Assembly: GCA_947846985.1 (NCBI GenBank)
Contig: CANTUZ010000006.1
Coordinates: 51,058,707 to 51,122,706 of the forward strand
Origin: Fratercula arctica
Lineage: Eukaryota; Chordata; Aves; Charadriiformes; Alcidae
Reading direction: 5' to 3'
Length of the DNA stretch: 64,000 nt
Numbering within the stretch: position 1 is the stretch's first letter; each line of letters begins with the position of its first letter. A model generated the notes under the pieces. The model had not been told where the DNA came from. It ran no database searches and saw only the letters and a program-made list of their open reading frames with translations. A program made the position numbers and the translations under genes. Below are positions 1 to 12,243 of the stretch, in pieces.

Positions 1-3000
1 TCATGCTATGAAAACTGTTGCCTTAGAAGTTTACAAACTTTTGTGCATGTTAGTCATCATTAGCGGTTGATATTTACGTCTCGGTCCTGCTTTCCCTAGC
101 GCGGGTGTCACTGAGGAGTGGTTTGGGGAGGGCCGCCCCAGCGCGGGGGTGGGTCAGCCATAGCACCTCTGGTTTACAGCGCTGCTTCGTGGGAGCTGTG
201 GCGCCTCCCCAGCACAGTTATACCAAAATAAAGCAGTACAATTCAGTTCCTCAGTCCAATTCCATAATTGACACCTACACACTTAAAAATGGAGGGCAGT
301 ACTCCATAGCTGCGAGGTCCAGGGCTGCTCAGCACAAGTGTAGGAGGAGAATATTGCAGGAAGACTCTAAAAGGATTGAGAGTTTATTAACGCTTAGGAA
401 GTCATTCGCACTCTCCCCGTGGATTACTTGGACACGTATTTTAATACTGCCTCCTTCCTAGTTTAAGTAACATCGAGGTCGTGAACCAAAGCAGCAAAAG
501 CAAGAAAGTTCACAGTTAATGGTGACATTGTCCTTAACTTGCCCTGAGCTGGAGAGGTGCCGTCATGACACAGCAGAGTCCTCTGAGGACACCACAGCAA
601 ATGTAACTCATGTTTCACCTCTGGCAGGGTGCAGCGCAAGTGTGAAATAACTTAAGTTACTTAGTTTTGGTTGAGAAGCAGGCCCAGTCTGAAATGGGCT
701 GCTAGAGAGAGCGCGCCAGTGTCTGATCCTCAGTTCCCTGCTCAGGGGTGCTCTCCTGGATTTGCATGGACGTAAGAATTTGGCCAGGGTTAGAGCGCCC
801 TGCGAAGGCTTGGGCTGCCGTTCCTTGCGCTTACCAGTGGTGGTTTTCCAAGGAGCGCGGTGAGTACTGGGTTAGACCCAAAACTAATTAATTTTCCAAT
901 AGCTTGTTCTAGAAGTTATTTTTAGCTTATCCTGACCTAGCTGCATTGTCGTTTTGTTAGGAGCACGTTGATAAAGTAATTCAATCGGATGTACTACTAC
1001 ACAGCGGAATCCATAAACCAGCGCCTTGTGTACCAGGAGAGATGTGACACGAGTTTTCAGGCAGGAGCTATCGTTTCCACCTGCAGTACCCAGCTCACCG
1101 TCTGAGATTCTGGGTAACATTAAATGATCACGTTTCACGAGTTCTAACTAAACACTTGCCAGGGATGATAAACCTTCATTCTTGCTTTTGGCTGTCGCTG
1201 GCATAAGGGCAGGTCTCTGTCTCGGAGAAGCCCCTTCCACTTCCCAAGGCCCTGCACCGGGGGGTTTGCAGGTCGGTGGCTGCCCGAAGACCTCACCGCG
1301 TGGCAAACGGCCTTTTCTTCCACCCAGCCCCGTCCTTGCCGCTGGCTGCCGTTGCTCAGAGATAGCTCTTTGTTTGCCACAGAACTTGGCCTGTTGCTGA
1401 GCCCGATACAGTAAGTCACAGCGCAAGATTTAAGGTGGAAAATTTGGCCTTACTCCTTTTAACAATTTGTTTGGGCCACGATTTGCAAATCGGTCTGCCT
1501 AGACGCAGCTCTGCAGCGGGCGTCCTTTGAACTCATCCGCAAGGATTTAAGAAGTGTCGATGTGGCCTTTCGGAGGGGAGACACCAGAGATGTCAAGGAG
1601 GGCAGGAGCCCCCAGTTGATGCTGTGGTACCAAGGTAGGCGATCCAAATGGGTGATTTCTGTTGGATCAGCAGTGGGAATAGCAGAGCCTGAAGTTAGGC
1701 ATCTGCTTGAAGTTACGCATGATACCGGAGTGGCGCCTTAAATCTGCACTGAGGCCTCTTAATATAAAGCTGAGTGCCTTGGCAAGCTTATGTCCACATT
1801 AATAATAAATCCTGGTGACACAACCCCTTTAAGAAGAGCAGCAAGAGCTGAAGCCTCCTTAGTGCTCCTTAGTGGAAACAATCTGCTTGGGTTTGTTTCA
1901 GCGCAGCCAGAATGCTTGGAAAATCTTTCTGTTTTGTTCTGCACGCCATCTAATTATAAGAGTTTCTAAAAACAGTGTGGTTCAGTCAATATTCTTTTTT
2001 AACTAGGTTGTTACTTTATGTGGTTAGTCATTTTAGGAGCCATCCACTTGCCTAGGGAAGTCTGTGTGTTTTGATTTTATTTTCATTCTGAATGACTGCA
2101 GTCATCTGGCTGTTTATGTGGATGATTAAAATCTTTTAAAGCCCTGATGGATTATTTTTTTTTTTTTTTACTCCCTTGCTCCCATTATGTTCCAGATTTC
2201 TTCAAATGCAGACAAACGTATCTCGCTTTGTTAAAACAAAGGCTATTATTAAACAGTAAATAAACTAAGCTCAACTGGACTTCTATTATGACAGATTAAT
2301 GAGCCAAGTAATTTGAGTGGTATAAATAAGGAATGGCCAGAAAGCGGAGGAGCGTTGTAATTAGAGGCTGAGTTTCCTGCAGCCTTTCAGCAGAGGGATT
2401 GTTTTATAAAGAGCCTCATAAGCAAAGGTCCCAGGCTCGGGCCGGCTTCTGCCGCTGTGCTGCTCGCAAGAGGAGACCCTGGAAGCTGGGTGGGATCTGG
2501 TTCTCCTGAGTCCGGGCAGAACCGGAGCGGAACCCGGGCCCATGGCTGGTGTTGCTCATTGGTCTCTTTCCACCTGGAGCGGAGACCGGGCTGGATTCAT
2601 GTGAAAGGGCCGTTTACACGAGTTTTGTGGCTCAGACGTGCCCTGGCAGGGGAGGCAGCGGGGGAAAGGACCCCCAGCTTGGAGCTGGGACAAAAGCGCC
2701 ACTTGTGCGAGAGAGGGTCGGACAGAACCAGGGGAGCCCCAAGAAGGGATGGCATTAAACTACCTTGTGCATTTATGATATCTGTGCATAAATGATGTAT
2801 TTGTGATAGGTGTACACACATCAGCTTTACGGAGCTTGTTAATAGATTTTGGAGCATCGGAGTGTAGGAAATAAATGGGCGTAGGCACGGGAACTGACAC
2901 GGAGGGTGCAGGAGCAGATGAGCAGGACACTTTAGGGATTATCATCTATTATTTGCAGAAATGAGGGGATCTCATTCCACAGCGCCAAGCCCTTTACAGA

Positions 3001-6000
3001 CATATTCCAGGAGAGAGAAGTGTTTCTATTATATCATCTTTCATAACAAACAGCCAGAATTGGTTTACGGCTGTCTTGAAGACAGTGCCTTCCTTGCAGA
3101 ATGGTGTGACGTGGTGTGAGACACAGGACCAGACCAGGAAAAGGAAAACCTGCCAAGGGGTGGATATACCCAGCACCCCTGGTCATACAGGCTGGGTTGG
3201 AGATGTGCTGATAAAGCGCCGCCGCTGCCTTCCCTGCGTGAGCTCGTCCTTAGCCAGTGTTAGACGTTTGTCCCCGTGTATCGGCTGCCAACAAGTGGCA
3301 CAGATACTTACAACTACATTTCACTCCTGTCTGACACTTTCCTGATGACGATTTCTGACCGTGCTTACTTGTGTCCATATTGGCAGAAGCTGGTATAAAT
3401 CATATAGTTTTAGCTGTTGTGGTGTTTGGTTCTGTATTCGGGTTTTAAATGATCATAAGCTCATGGTTATAAAAGTGTCCTTGTTTCTGTCACCTGTGTT
3501 TGCCTTCCAAGCTGCATCCTATCACTGAAGTGTATATTTTGCAGCTTACAGATGCTTTGTGGAGGTTTTTGAGGCTTTGAAACAGGCTGTATTTGAGTGT
3601 AAATGGTGTTCGGGGCCCAGAGACAAAGAACAGGCAGAGTAAAAGCAGTTTCTCGGGAGCACAATGGCTGGAAGTTCAAAGCCATTTAAAATGGCTGGAA
3701 GAGTCTCCTGAATTATTTCAGGCGTTGCAGAGTAAATGCTCGTGCTCCGTTTGTACAGTCTGTGACACGGTAAGAACAGAAATTTATCACCCCGGTCCCA
3801 AGGCGTCCTTGAGCAGGTTGATGCCATTAAGATTCCCGTTAGCTCTTCCTGGCTGCTGAGCGCCATGAATCAGGCAGCGCCGGCGAGGAGGGGCCTCGGA
3901 GAAGGACCAGCCAATGTCAGACCCAGAACCAATGTCTCTCTGGGGTTTGCTTTCCCCCAAAGCTGGATATTGTGTCATCCTCTTGTATTTAGACGCCGAA
4001 TGCCACCAAGCAGCGGTCCCCGCCGCACACAGGTGCTGCTCTGTCCCCCCGTGGTGTTTCTGAGTCCTCAGAAATGACCAGAGAGCTCTTGGGACCTTGC
4101 TGGGGCAAGCAAATAGACATCAATGCTTTTGGAAAAATATACAATTGGCTTTTGGGGATTTTTTTCCTGATTCTTCACCGTGCTTTAAACTGAAAAAAAA
4201 ATCTCCTATTTGTGACAAGTGTCTGACAATGTAGCTTGAGAAATGCTAATAATGCTGATCAGTCCAGCTTATTGTACAGGAGTATTTGTGCTTTACAAAT
4301 ACCGACCGCTCTTCTCTGGAATGGTTGAGCTTGCTTTGGATTATATCCTCCATCCGCGTTGAATTTTTCCCTGTGGCAGGTGCGGATGAGTACGAGAACT
4401 GAACCAGAGAGCAGCAATGTGCTGCGTGGGGAAACGGCAAGTGACTGTGTAATTTACTCAGTAGTGTATTTCTACTTATAATTATTGCTAATTCAAAAAA
4501 AAAAAAAAATCAGCGCAAATTGCATGACAGCACTGTGTAAGATGGGTGTAGAGATAAAACATGGATACAGCCCATATCTTGTAGGCTGACAAAGGACGCG
4601 TGAAACGCCGGTGTGTGTTTGCCAACCACCTGCGCGTGTGATGAACGGTTCCCTCTGCCCCAGGCTCCCCGGTGCTGTCAGTCTTCCTGTTTGTCACCCA
4701 TTGGTGCCCACAACGGAAAGCCGAGTGTGTAACCGCGAAGGCTGTTACCCGATTACTGTTCTGCCCCTTAAAAATCGTGTTGCTTCCCTGTTCCCTTTCG
4801 GAGCTGCGGGCTGCGCTGGAGGCAGCCGGGCCGGGTGAGCCCCCTCCAGCCTGGACGCGCCAGGGCAGGTCCGGAGCCGCAGTCAGCGCTGCCAGTTCTT
4901 CCTGGCACTGATATTTTCCTCATGAGCTGTCAGGGAGTGGGAGGAGAAGCTGGATCCACCACGGAGCATCCAGGGCTGCTGAGGGGTGGGAGCATCCCAT
5001 CGTCTTCCCGGGCGGAGGTTGCAGTTATGTCCACGGCAGGAGACTGTTGGACGGGCTGGTTTTAGGGTGCGTCCGGGCTGGTTTTAGGGTGTGACATCCT
5101 TTTTCTGCTTCCTGCGCGGAGGTGTGATGAAGCCACGGGGTGTGAGGCTTCGCCCCAGCTCGCTCCACAGCCCCAACGGCGCCCTGAGAAAAGTGAAGTC
5201 CTGAGCTCTGGGTTCTCCGTCCTGGCCCAGTTAGTGGCAAACTCAATGGGGAAGCTGGTCTGGGCAGCAAAACAGAAATAAATAAGAAGGTCAGTGTGAG
5301 CCTGATGGAGATCGGAGTCCTCTTCCTCCTGGGTGTGAGCGGAACAGGGAGATCCGGGTGTCCGGAGCAGCTCCGGCGGCTGAACTGCCACATTGTGCTC
5401 ATCCGTAGGCATACGGCTCACGGCACCTCAGCCGGGGAGAGCCTCCCTCCCTCCCTGTGCCCCGCAGCCCCCCAAGACTGTTTCCCCTCTGAAGTGCTGT
5501 GGTGCCAGGTCCCTGCAAACCTCCCCGGCAGCGTGTGCGGCATCATGGAATCCCTGGGTTGCCGGGATGTGCCAGGCTGCGCTACCGCATTCCCACACCA
5601 AGCGTTGCTTCGCCCGCTCAGGTGCTTCTTTTTCTTTCTGGTTTTTGATGGGTAATATTTTATTCATTCCACTTCTGGCCATCTGATTCCCCACACAGCA
5701 GCGCCTGTCTGCAGACCGAGCCGGAGGAGGAAACTGGGCTCTGGGGAAATAAAGCTCCCAGTGAAAATTGTGGAAAGATTAATCCGTTCAATGGATTAAC
5801 GTGAAGGTGAAGTGGTGACTAGACAGTAGTTTGTAAATATTTATGTAAATAAGATATCTGGTAGTGTTGGACTCTCTACGCTTTAAATTGAAACTCCTGA
5901 ATCCTGTGGGTACCTTAAATCAGATCCAGGTTAAATTCTCGCCTCCGTTTTTAACAAAGACGTGATCGGACATTGCAACAGCTTCCTAAAGGAGGGCTGG

Positions 6001-8747
6001 GCTCCTCCCCATTTGAAGTCACTAAGTAAATAATTGGTTCCTTTTTTCCTATTAAGGAGTAAAAATACCTAGTTTCACCGAAAAGCAGGGTCTGCACATG
6101 GGAGTACGGAGTGACACTGCCTGGCCGGTGGCAGGAGGAAAGTTTAGACTCCGAGGTCCGGCTGGCCTGTGAATCTACAGCATCATTAACTACTAAAATA
6201 AATGCTTTAAAATTAACTTAGCAATTCCCCAGCAGCTGTTGAAGAGAGAGTTAAAAAAGCGAACTGCGGAAACGCGATGAAATCAACATTACGGCAAGAT
6301 ACAAAGCCCCGATCTCCCAACTCACCAGGCCGTCGAGGAACCCCCTGAGGAGACTGGAATTGGATCATTTTCCTACAGCCTGCAAAAGGGCTTGTCACTT
6401 CTTGGTGCGTGAGAAGTGCCTCCGAAGGGGTATCCTCTGTGTGCCAGACCTGCCCTCTGGGGTGTATAAATCACCAATGATTTAAAATCTTGTTCTGTAT
6501 GGTCTGTGTCAGGCGTTGCTAATTTTTGCCAGAAGCAGAGAAGTTAAATTTCACCTGCCGTTTGAACAGAATGGAAAGCTGTAAGCAAACACGTGGCGAT
6601 AAAATAACAGAGTATTTTGAAGCCAGGTTGTGGCATTCGTAGGAACCTCTTGCCTTTCCTTTATCGCAGCGTTGGAAGGATGGGGACCAGCGGTGCCTCA
6701 GGGATCGCGCTGTTGGTGCAGCCAGCTCACGGCCCTGCGGACTAAGTATGAACAAAAAATGCAAACAAATATGAATCATTATTTGACCATCCTAGCTTTC
6801 TTCTGCAACTCAGTTTGGGTGCTCAAATGATGTGAGCCCCGTTAACTTTGGTCCTGAAGGCTGCTGGCTTGCCCCATCCTTGCGTGCGTAGCCGAGGGCC
6901 CGCAGGAGCACCGCTGGAGCCCGAGATGGCGGGAAGAGCTTGGTTTCCATGGACCCGTTAGAACTGATCTCCCCGGAGTCTGACTCTCCCCGTCCTTGCT
7001 TCGTTTCCTTCCTTTTGTCTCTCCAATTTAAACACTGATGTTCAGCCTGTTAAAACTGGGGGGGGGGGGGGTGGAGAAGAAAAAAAGATGAATTATCCTC
7101 CAGGAAACAGGGATTTCTTGCAGGAATCTTTTTTTTTTTTTTTTTTTTTTAACTCTTAACCGAGCAGCATCACTACATTGCTACCCGAGTGGAAATGAAC
7201 GCAGTACAGGCTGCAGCCGCAGCAGTCTGATCTTACATAGCACCGTCCACCCGTGCACCAATTTGTAACACGTCCAAAGCCCTGTGAAAGCACCCCCAGG
7301 TGCAGAATTACATTTGTGTCATATTTATTTAATGATAGATTTGCTAATACAGCATCCGCTAAAGAGAATTGCAGACTACGTTGAAATCGATCACCGCAGG
7401 CAAACTGCCTGCAGCGAAGGGGACAGGGTATCTGCCCAGCTCAGCTCCGGTCAGCTCGCCACAGTTTTAACTACGCATATCTCTGGGTGTTTAGTCTTCT
7501 TTTTTAAAATAGCTAATAATCTTCACTGTAAGCCTTTTTGGACACAAATTAAATGTTTTTCTGTTTCTACTGTGTTTAACTAAATGAAAACTGGTTCTTC
7601 TCTTGCCTTGGAACCGAACTGCTGGGAGGGCAGTGGGTGTCAGCACGTGGGGTCTCTACTTAATTAGGGAGAAAATTCGGTTTCCAGCTGGAGCTCTAGC
7701 TAAAGCTTGAGTTTCTTCTAAGTTTTTGTGTGCACGGCCTTGGAGACGGATTTGGGGAGGTTTGAGCTTGAAAAGGCCGTGTTGGGGTTATCACTTTCTG
7801 GCGATGCCTCTCTGGGATGCTTGTGGCTGAATGAATTACTGCGGGCTGTGACCTGCTGCTGACCAGAGTGTGTTCTACTCGCCCTCTGCATCAGATAAGC
7901 CTTTGGGCACATGCCTTGGAGAGGGAAAATCCCTTCCCTCCATGGTTTGTGGACCTAAGACAGCCCCTGGGAGGGAAGGATGTCTGGGAACATACGGGCT
8001 TCCCCCTCACCCCATCCCCGTCCCTGGTGTAACTCCGCTGGCTGACCTAGACTTCTTCCTGGCTGGCTCCCACCCTTAAACACCTCCGAAATACATAGAT
8101 AAACATTTGTCTCTATAAACTTCAACAGAGTTTCCTTGCTTTGGAAAACTGTTTTATTTAATTTGTGTTTTTAATGCTCACTTGGACGCTGGAAGTACTT
8201 GAGCTATAAAAGGAGCTTTGTGGATTTGATGCAGCTGCCTTGATTTTCGTCATGAAGAACATATTAATCATCAGCTGCAGGAGTATGTCTCCAATGTGTC
8301 TGATTAAAGCGGCCCCCAGAAAGATCTTCTAAAAGTTGAGGTAAGCAAAAGAAATGAGGTATTTTTTATGGCATTGGTATGAATTATAACATAAATTATC
8401 TGTTACATTGAATAAATACAACATTAATGATGATTAATTAACGATTAATTATTGATTCAGCGCATAAATTAATGATTCTGTATACTGTCAAAGACTGACA
8501 TGGGGTTAATTCTGGCCGTCACTGGAAGGAGACCCAAAATCCTTCCATGATTAATGTTAATGTCTTTTCTTTTTCATGATTCTGGATGAAAAATAAAGTG
8601 GGTATAAAAACTGATAGTGTTTCCTTAGCTTTAGAGGTAACTTTCATATTGGTGTTACAGGCTCCTGCTGTCATAAATCAAACAAGATGGTACAGCTGTT
8701 CCTTTCTGTACACACTTTCTTTTGGGTTAAAGGCTATAAAAAGCCAC
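1..8747. other. intergenic, no gene seen
   Basis: Only short open frames without family resemblance and no splice-consistent coding set. GC-richer patches lie at about 2430-2760 and 4600-5720. Homopolymers: T at 2155-2169, A at 4495-4509, G at 7058-7071 and T at 7129-7150. An 18-base unit is repeated twice at 5052-5091. A TAAT-rich cluster lies at 8423-8480. In vertebrates ATP11B borders the SOX2 gene desert (recalled synteny), so distal regulatory elements could lie here. Confidence 0.6.
8423..8480. promoter_or_regulatory. candidate homeodomain-site cluster (TAAT/ATTA cores)
   Basis: Within 58 bases there are at least eight TAAT or ATTA cores, including ATTAATGATGATTAATTAAC and repeated ATTAAT. 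Such density fits a homeodomain or POU-bound enhancer but also plain AT-rich sequence. The assignment as regulatory is inference only. Confidence 0.25.
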
Positions 8748-9328
8748 CGGCATCCTGGCCTGTATCAGGCCCAGTGTGGCCAGCGGGGCTGGGGCAGTGA
8801 CCGTCCCCCTCTCCTCGGCACTGGGGAGGCCCCACCTGGAGGGCCGTGTCCAGTTTTGGGCCCCTCACTGCAGGAGGGACACTGAGGGGCTGGAGCGTGT
8901 CCAGAGACGGGCAACGGAGCTGGTGAGGGGTCTGGAGCACAAGTGCTGTGAGGAGCGGCTGAGGGAGCTGGGGGTGTTCAGCCTGGAGAGAAGGGGGCTG
9001 AGGGGAGACCTTCTCGCTCTCTACAGCTCCCTGAAAGGAGGGGGCAGCCGGGGGGGGTCGGGCTCTTCTCCCAAGGAACAGGCCATGGGACAAGAGGAAA
9101 CGGCCTCAAGGATGGATATTGGGGAAAATTTCTCCACCAAAAGGGTTGTGAAGCATTGGAAGAGGCTGCCCAGGGCAGTGGTGGAGTCGCCATCCCTGGA
9201 GGGATTTGAAAGCCAGGCAGACGCGGTGCTGAGGGACGTGGGGTAGTGGTGGACTTGGCAGTGCTGGGGTAACAGTTGATGATCTTAAAGGTCTTTTCCA
9301 ACCTAAACAATTCTGTGATTCTGTGATT
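8748..9328 (+). mobile_element. CR1 LINE fragment, + orientation, 5'-truncated
   Basis: The 3' end has GATCTTAAAGGTCTTTTCCA followed by ATTCTGTG copies (9310-9328), the avian CR1 terminus. Upstream the sequence encodes the C-terminal end of CR1 ORF2: [54 protein letters not shown]. An open frame of 156 codons (8776-9246) is retained, with a glycine/serine-rich drifted middle. It is 5'-truncated as usual for CR1 and cannot be autonomous. Confidence 0.95.
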
Positions 9329-10126
9329 TTCAGACCTGCCAAGGCAGCAAGCTTTAGCTACTCAAATATTGGAGAGCTTTTCTGTCGGAGGAAATACCAA
9401 CAGCAGAACTGTTGCTCAGCCGCATGCCATCGTTGTCACCGGAAAGGGCACTGGCAACTGAAAAATATCTGACAAATTGACAACTTGACAAGGACGTGAG
9501 AAGGTGAATTAATCTGCCTTGGCAGAAGGCTGTTGGTGAATATTTAAATAGGTTAATAGTCAACATTAGAACCCTGAAACCAAATACAGGCTGGCAGCAG
9601 AGGAGAACAGGTAAATCTGATATCTAAATTGTACTGTTAATTGTGTGCTTCAATCTCAGAATGAAAATCAGATTCTCAAATCTGAAATAAAAGAGGTAAT
9701 AATCTTTCCTTACAGATTCTTTTCTGAGCAACAGCCATTTCTATCAAACGAAGGATTTTTTTGCTTTAATTTATGTGTGCCTTTACACAGGCAAAACCCC
9801 AGTTCCTTATTCAGCTCAAAAATATATGCGTTCAAACAGAAAGGTAGGTAAGGTCAAGAAACAGAAACCTACTAAGAATAAATAAACCCTATCTGGATCG
9901 GTTTTGATAAATTTTGAACACTCCCATGGGTCCCTTGGTTTCTCTGGTCTTTCTCCCAAAATGTCACGAGGAATGCTGCTGGGCTGACCAATATGACAGG
10001 CAGGAACACGTTTCTTTGGGCTAGCTTTCATGTGGTTTTACAGACAAGATTTGTGTTCCTGAGGGTAACATCAATCCAACACCAGAGCTGGAAACGCAAT
10101 AAAATGAGAAGAAGTGAAAATGGAAC

Positions 10127-10521
10127 ATAGAATCACAGAATGGTTTGGGTTAGAAGGGATCTTCAAGATCATCTGGTTCCACCCCCTGCCCTGGGCAGGG
10201 ACACCTCCCACCAGCCCAGGCTGCTCCAAGCCCCGTCCAACCTGGCCTTGAACCCCTCCAGGGATGGGGCAGCCACAGCTTCTCTGGGCAACCTGGGCCA
10301 GGGGCTCACCCCCCTCACAGCCAAGAATTTCTGCCTCAGATCCCATCTCAGTCTCCCCTCTTTCAGTGTAAAACCCTTCCCCCTCGTCCCATGGCTCCCC
10401 TCCCTGCTCCAGAGTCCCTCCCCAGCTTTCCTGGAGCCCCTTTAGGGCCTGGCAGGGGCTGGAAGGTCTCCCCGGAGCCTTCTCCTCTCCAGGCTGAACC
10501 CCCCCAGCTCTCTCAGCCTCA
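10127..10521 (-). mobile_element. CR1 LINE fragment, - orientation
   Basis: On the + strand it begins ATAGAATCACAGAATGGTTT, the reverse complement of the CR1 3' end, and continues through CCTGGGCAGGGACACCTCCC and GGGCAACCTGGGCCAGGGGC. It ends near CTCTCAGCCTCAACA. A 205-codon frame on the minus strand overlaps it out of frame with CR1 ORF2. Confidence 0.95.
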
Positions 10522-10964
10522 ACACAAGGCAGCTTAGCGACTGTGTGGATGGTCCAACCTCGGCTGGTCACTGCTGTGCTTTCCAGGTCACCTGCACTGT
10601 CTCTTTGCCAATGTGCAGAAGGGCTAACGCAGCTGGCACCGGCACATGTACCTTGCGGAATACCATTAAAAATGTACGAGTTGGACAACGCGCTTTGTCT
10701 GTATCCCTTTCAGGTACTTTCAGGTGGCATCTCTCCAAAGGGCTAACACAATTCAATAACAATTGTTTTAGCCATCTGTGTGCTCTGTAATGAATTCTTT
10801 GAGTAACCCAGAATCCCATTTATCTCAAGAAATGCTCCAGCGTAGCCATGCAAGCCAGCTGCACTGGAAACTAGCTGTTTTCTAAGGATTACTCAAATCC
10901 AGGTTAATAATAAGAGCTGGTGCTAGTCAAATCCATTTTCATTGTGAAAATGGAAGGATGGTTC

Positions 10965-11520
10965 TTGTGGGAATCTGTTCTAGGTCCAATGCTAATCAGT
11001 ATTTTCATTAAGCATTCAGATTAGGGAATACAGCGTTGTTATATGTGCAGACGATACCAAGCTGGGCGGCACTTTGATGGAGAAGAGCAGAACTCAAAAT
11101 AATCTTGGTAAAGCAGATAAATAGTCTGAGCGGTGTTAAAAAATGGTAAGGGGAAAAAATAGGAATTGTTTAAAGAGTAATAAAATGCATTAATATTAGA
11201 TATAAAATGACTGATTCGGCCCGCAGGGAAAAAAGTAAAAAAAAGTCATAGCAGGCCCTGCATTGACCAGTAGTCAACAGTGTAATAGCTATGGGGGGGG
11301 GGGAACACCTATCTTGTTATGGGTTATACAAACGTGTGCACGATCAGTGAAATGTTTTTTCCACTCTGTGCAGCGCAGGTAAGGCCTCCGCTGAAGTACC
11401 GGCCCTGTTTGGCACTTGGCAATTTGGAAAGGAGGTGGCCAACTGGTAAAAGTCCAGGTGAGAGCAACAAAATTAATCACAGATTTTATGCTCAAAACTT
11501 GAGTAAACTAGGGGTTCCTC
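10965..11520 (+). mobile_element. old, decayed CR1-like LINE remnant
   Basis: Two blocks resemble CR1 ORF2: GCAGACGATACCAAGCTGGG (about 11048-11067) matches the element's conserved A-D-D-T-K-L-G coding stretch, and about 11375-11500 matches the segment with R-P-x-L-x-Y and E-R-V-Q-R-R-A-T-K. Between them lies decayed AT-rich sequence with an 11-G run (11293-11303). Divergence is much higher than in the neighbouring CR1 copies. Boundaries are approximate. Confidence 0.55.
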
Positions 11521-12129
11521 AGGTTAAGAGAGAAGGAGTGTTTTCAGATAATACAAAGCTTTTGCTCGGTTTTGTTCCTCATATTTGGGCCCGGATCAGA
11601 AGCAAAAAATTGAACCTCTGGCCAAGAAGATCTAGGTTAGAGGTTCAGAAAAACTTGGTACTTTGGGGATGTTGAGCCTTTGTCATTGGGTTTCGGGAGC
11701 AGCCGGACGACAAGGGCTGGCTGGTGCAGGAGCGTGGGGCGGGAGGAGCTGTGGCCATTTTATTTGCTAGAAAACAGTCGTTTAACTCACAACTGATGTC
11801 AGTGATGTTGAAGTATTTGAATGTATTTTCGTGGAATGATCACAAAATGAACAGAATGAGCAAAACAAAAGAAAAAGCAGCTACTTTAAAAACATGAAAC
11901 GCTAGTGTTGTGCTTGCTATTGCTTGTCATCTAATAACGTATTCCTGAGTACTACGCGCTGAGCTGTTGCTGTACATTTTAGCACGGGATTGCAGCACCT
12001 GACATGAAATCTGTAAAGTATCAAGTGGCTAGTGAATTCATTATTCAAAAAGCTTGACTGTTAACTATAGGCTCATATCAAATTTGAAGTCTTCATATCA
12101 TTATATGGAGACTTGATAGCATCATAAAA

Positions 12130-12243
12130 GCCGGGCAGACGTGGCGCTGAGGGCCATGCCTTAGCGTGGACTTGGCAGTTTTACGTTAAGGTTTGGACTC
12201 GATGATCTTATAGGTCTTTTCCAACCCAAATGATTCTGTGATT
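12130..12243 (+). mobile_element. CR1 LINE 3' end fragment, + orientation
   Basis: About 114 bases carry CR1 3' sequence: GGCAGACGTGGCGCTGAGGG, GTGGACTTGGCAG, GACTCGATGATCTTATAGGT and the terminal ATGATTCTGTGATTATC. It is severely 5'-truncated and of the same 3'-end type as the 8.7-kb copy. Confidence 0.92.

Noticed and set aside
8203..8216. TATA-like GCTATAAAAGG in intergenic DNA
   Set aside because: No downstream gene, splice donor or coding frame supports a promoter here.
10071..10688. 205-codon open frame on the minus strand
   Set aside because: Most of it lies on the CR1 insertion at 10127-10521 and it is not in the frame of CR1 ORF2; it is a by-product of GC-rich repeat sequence.
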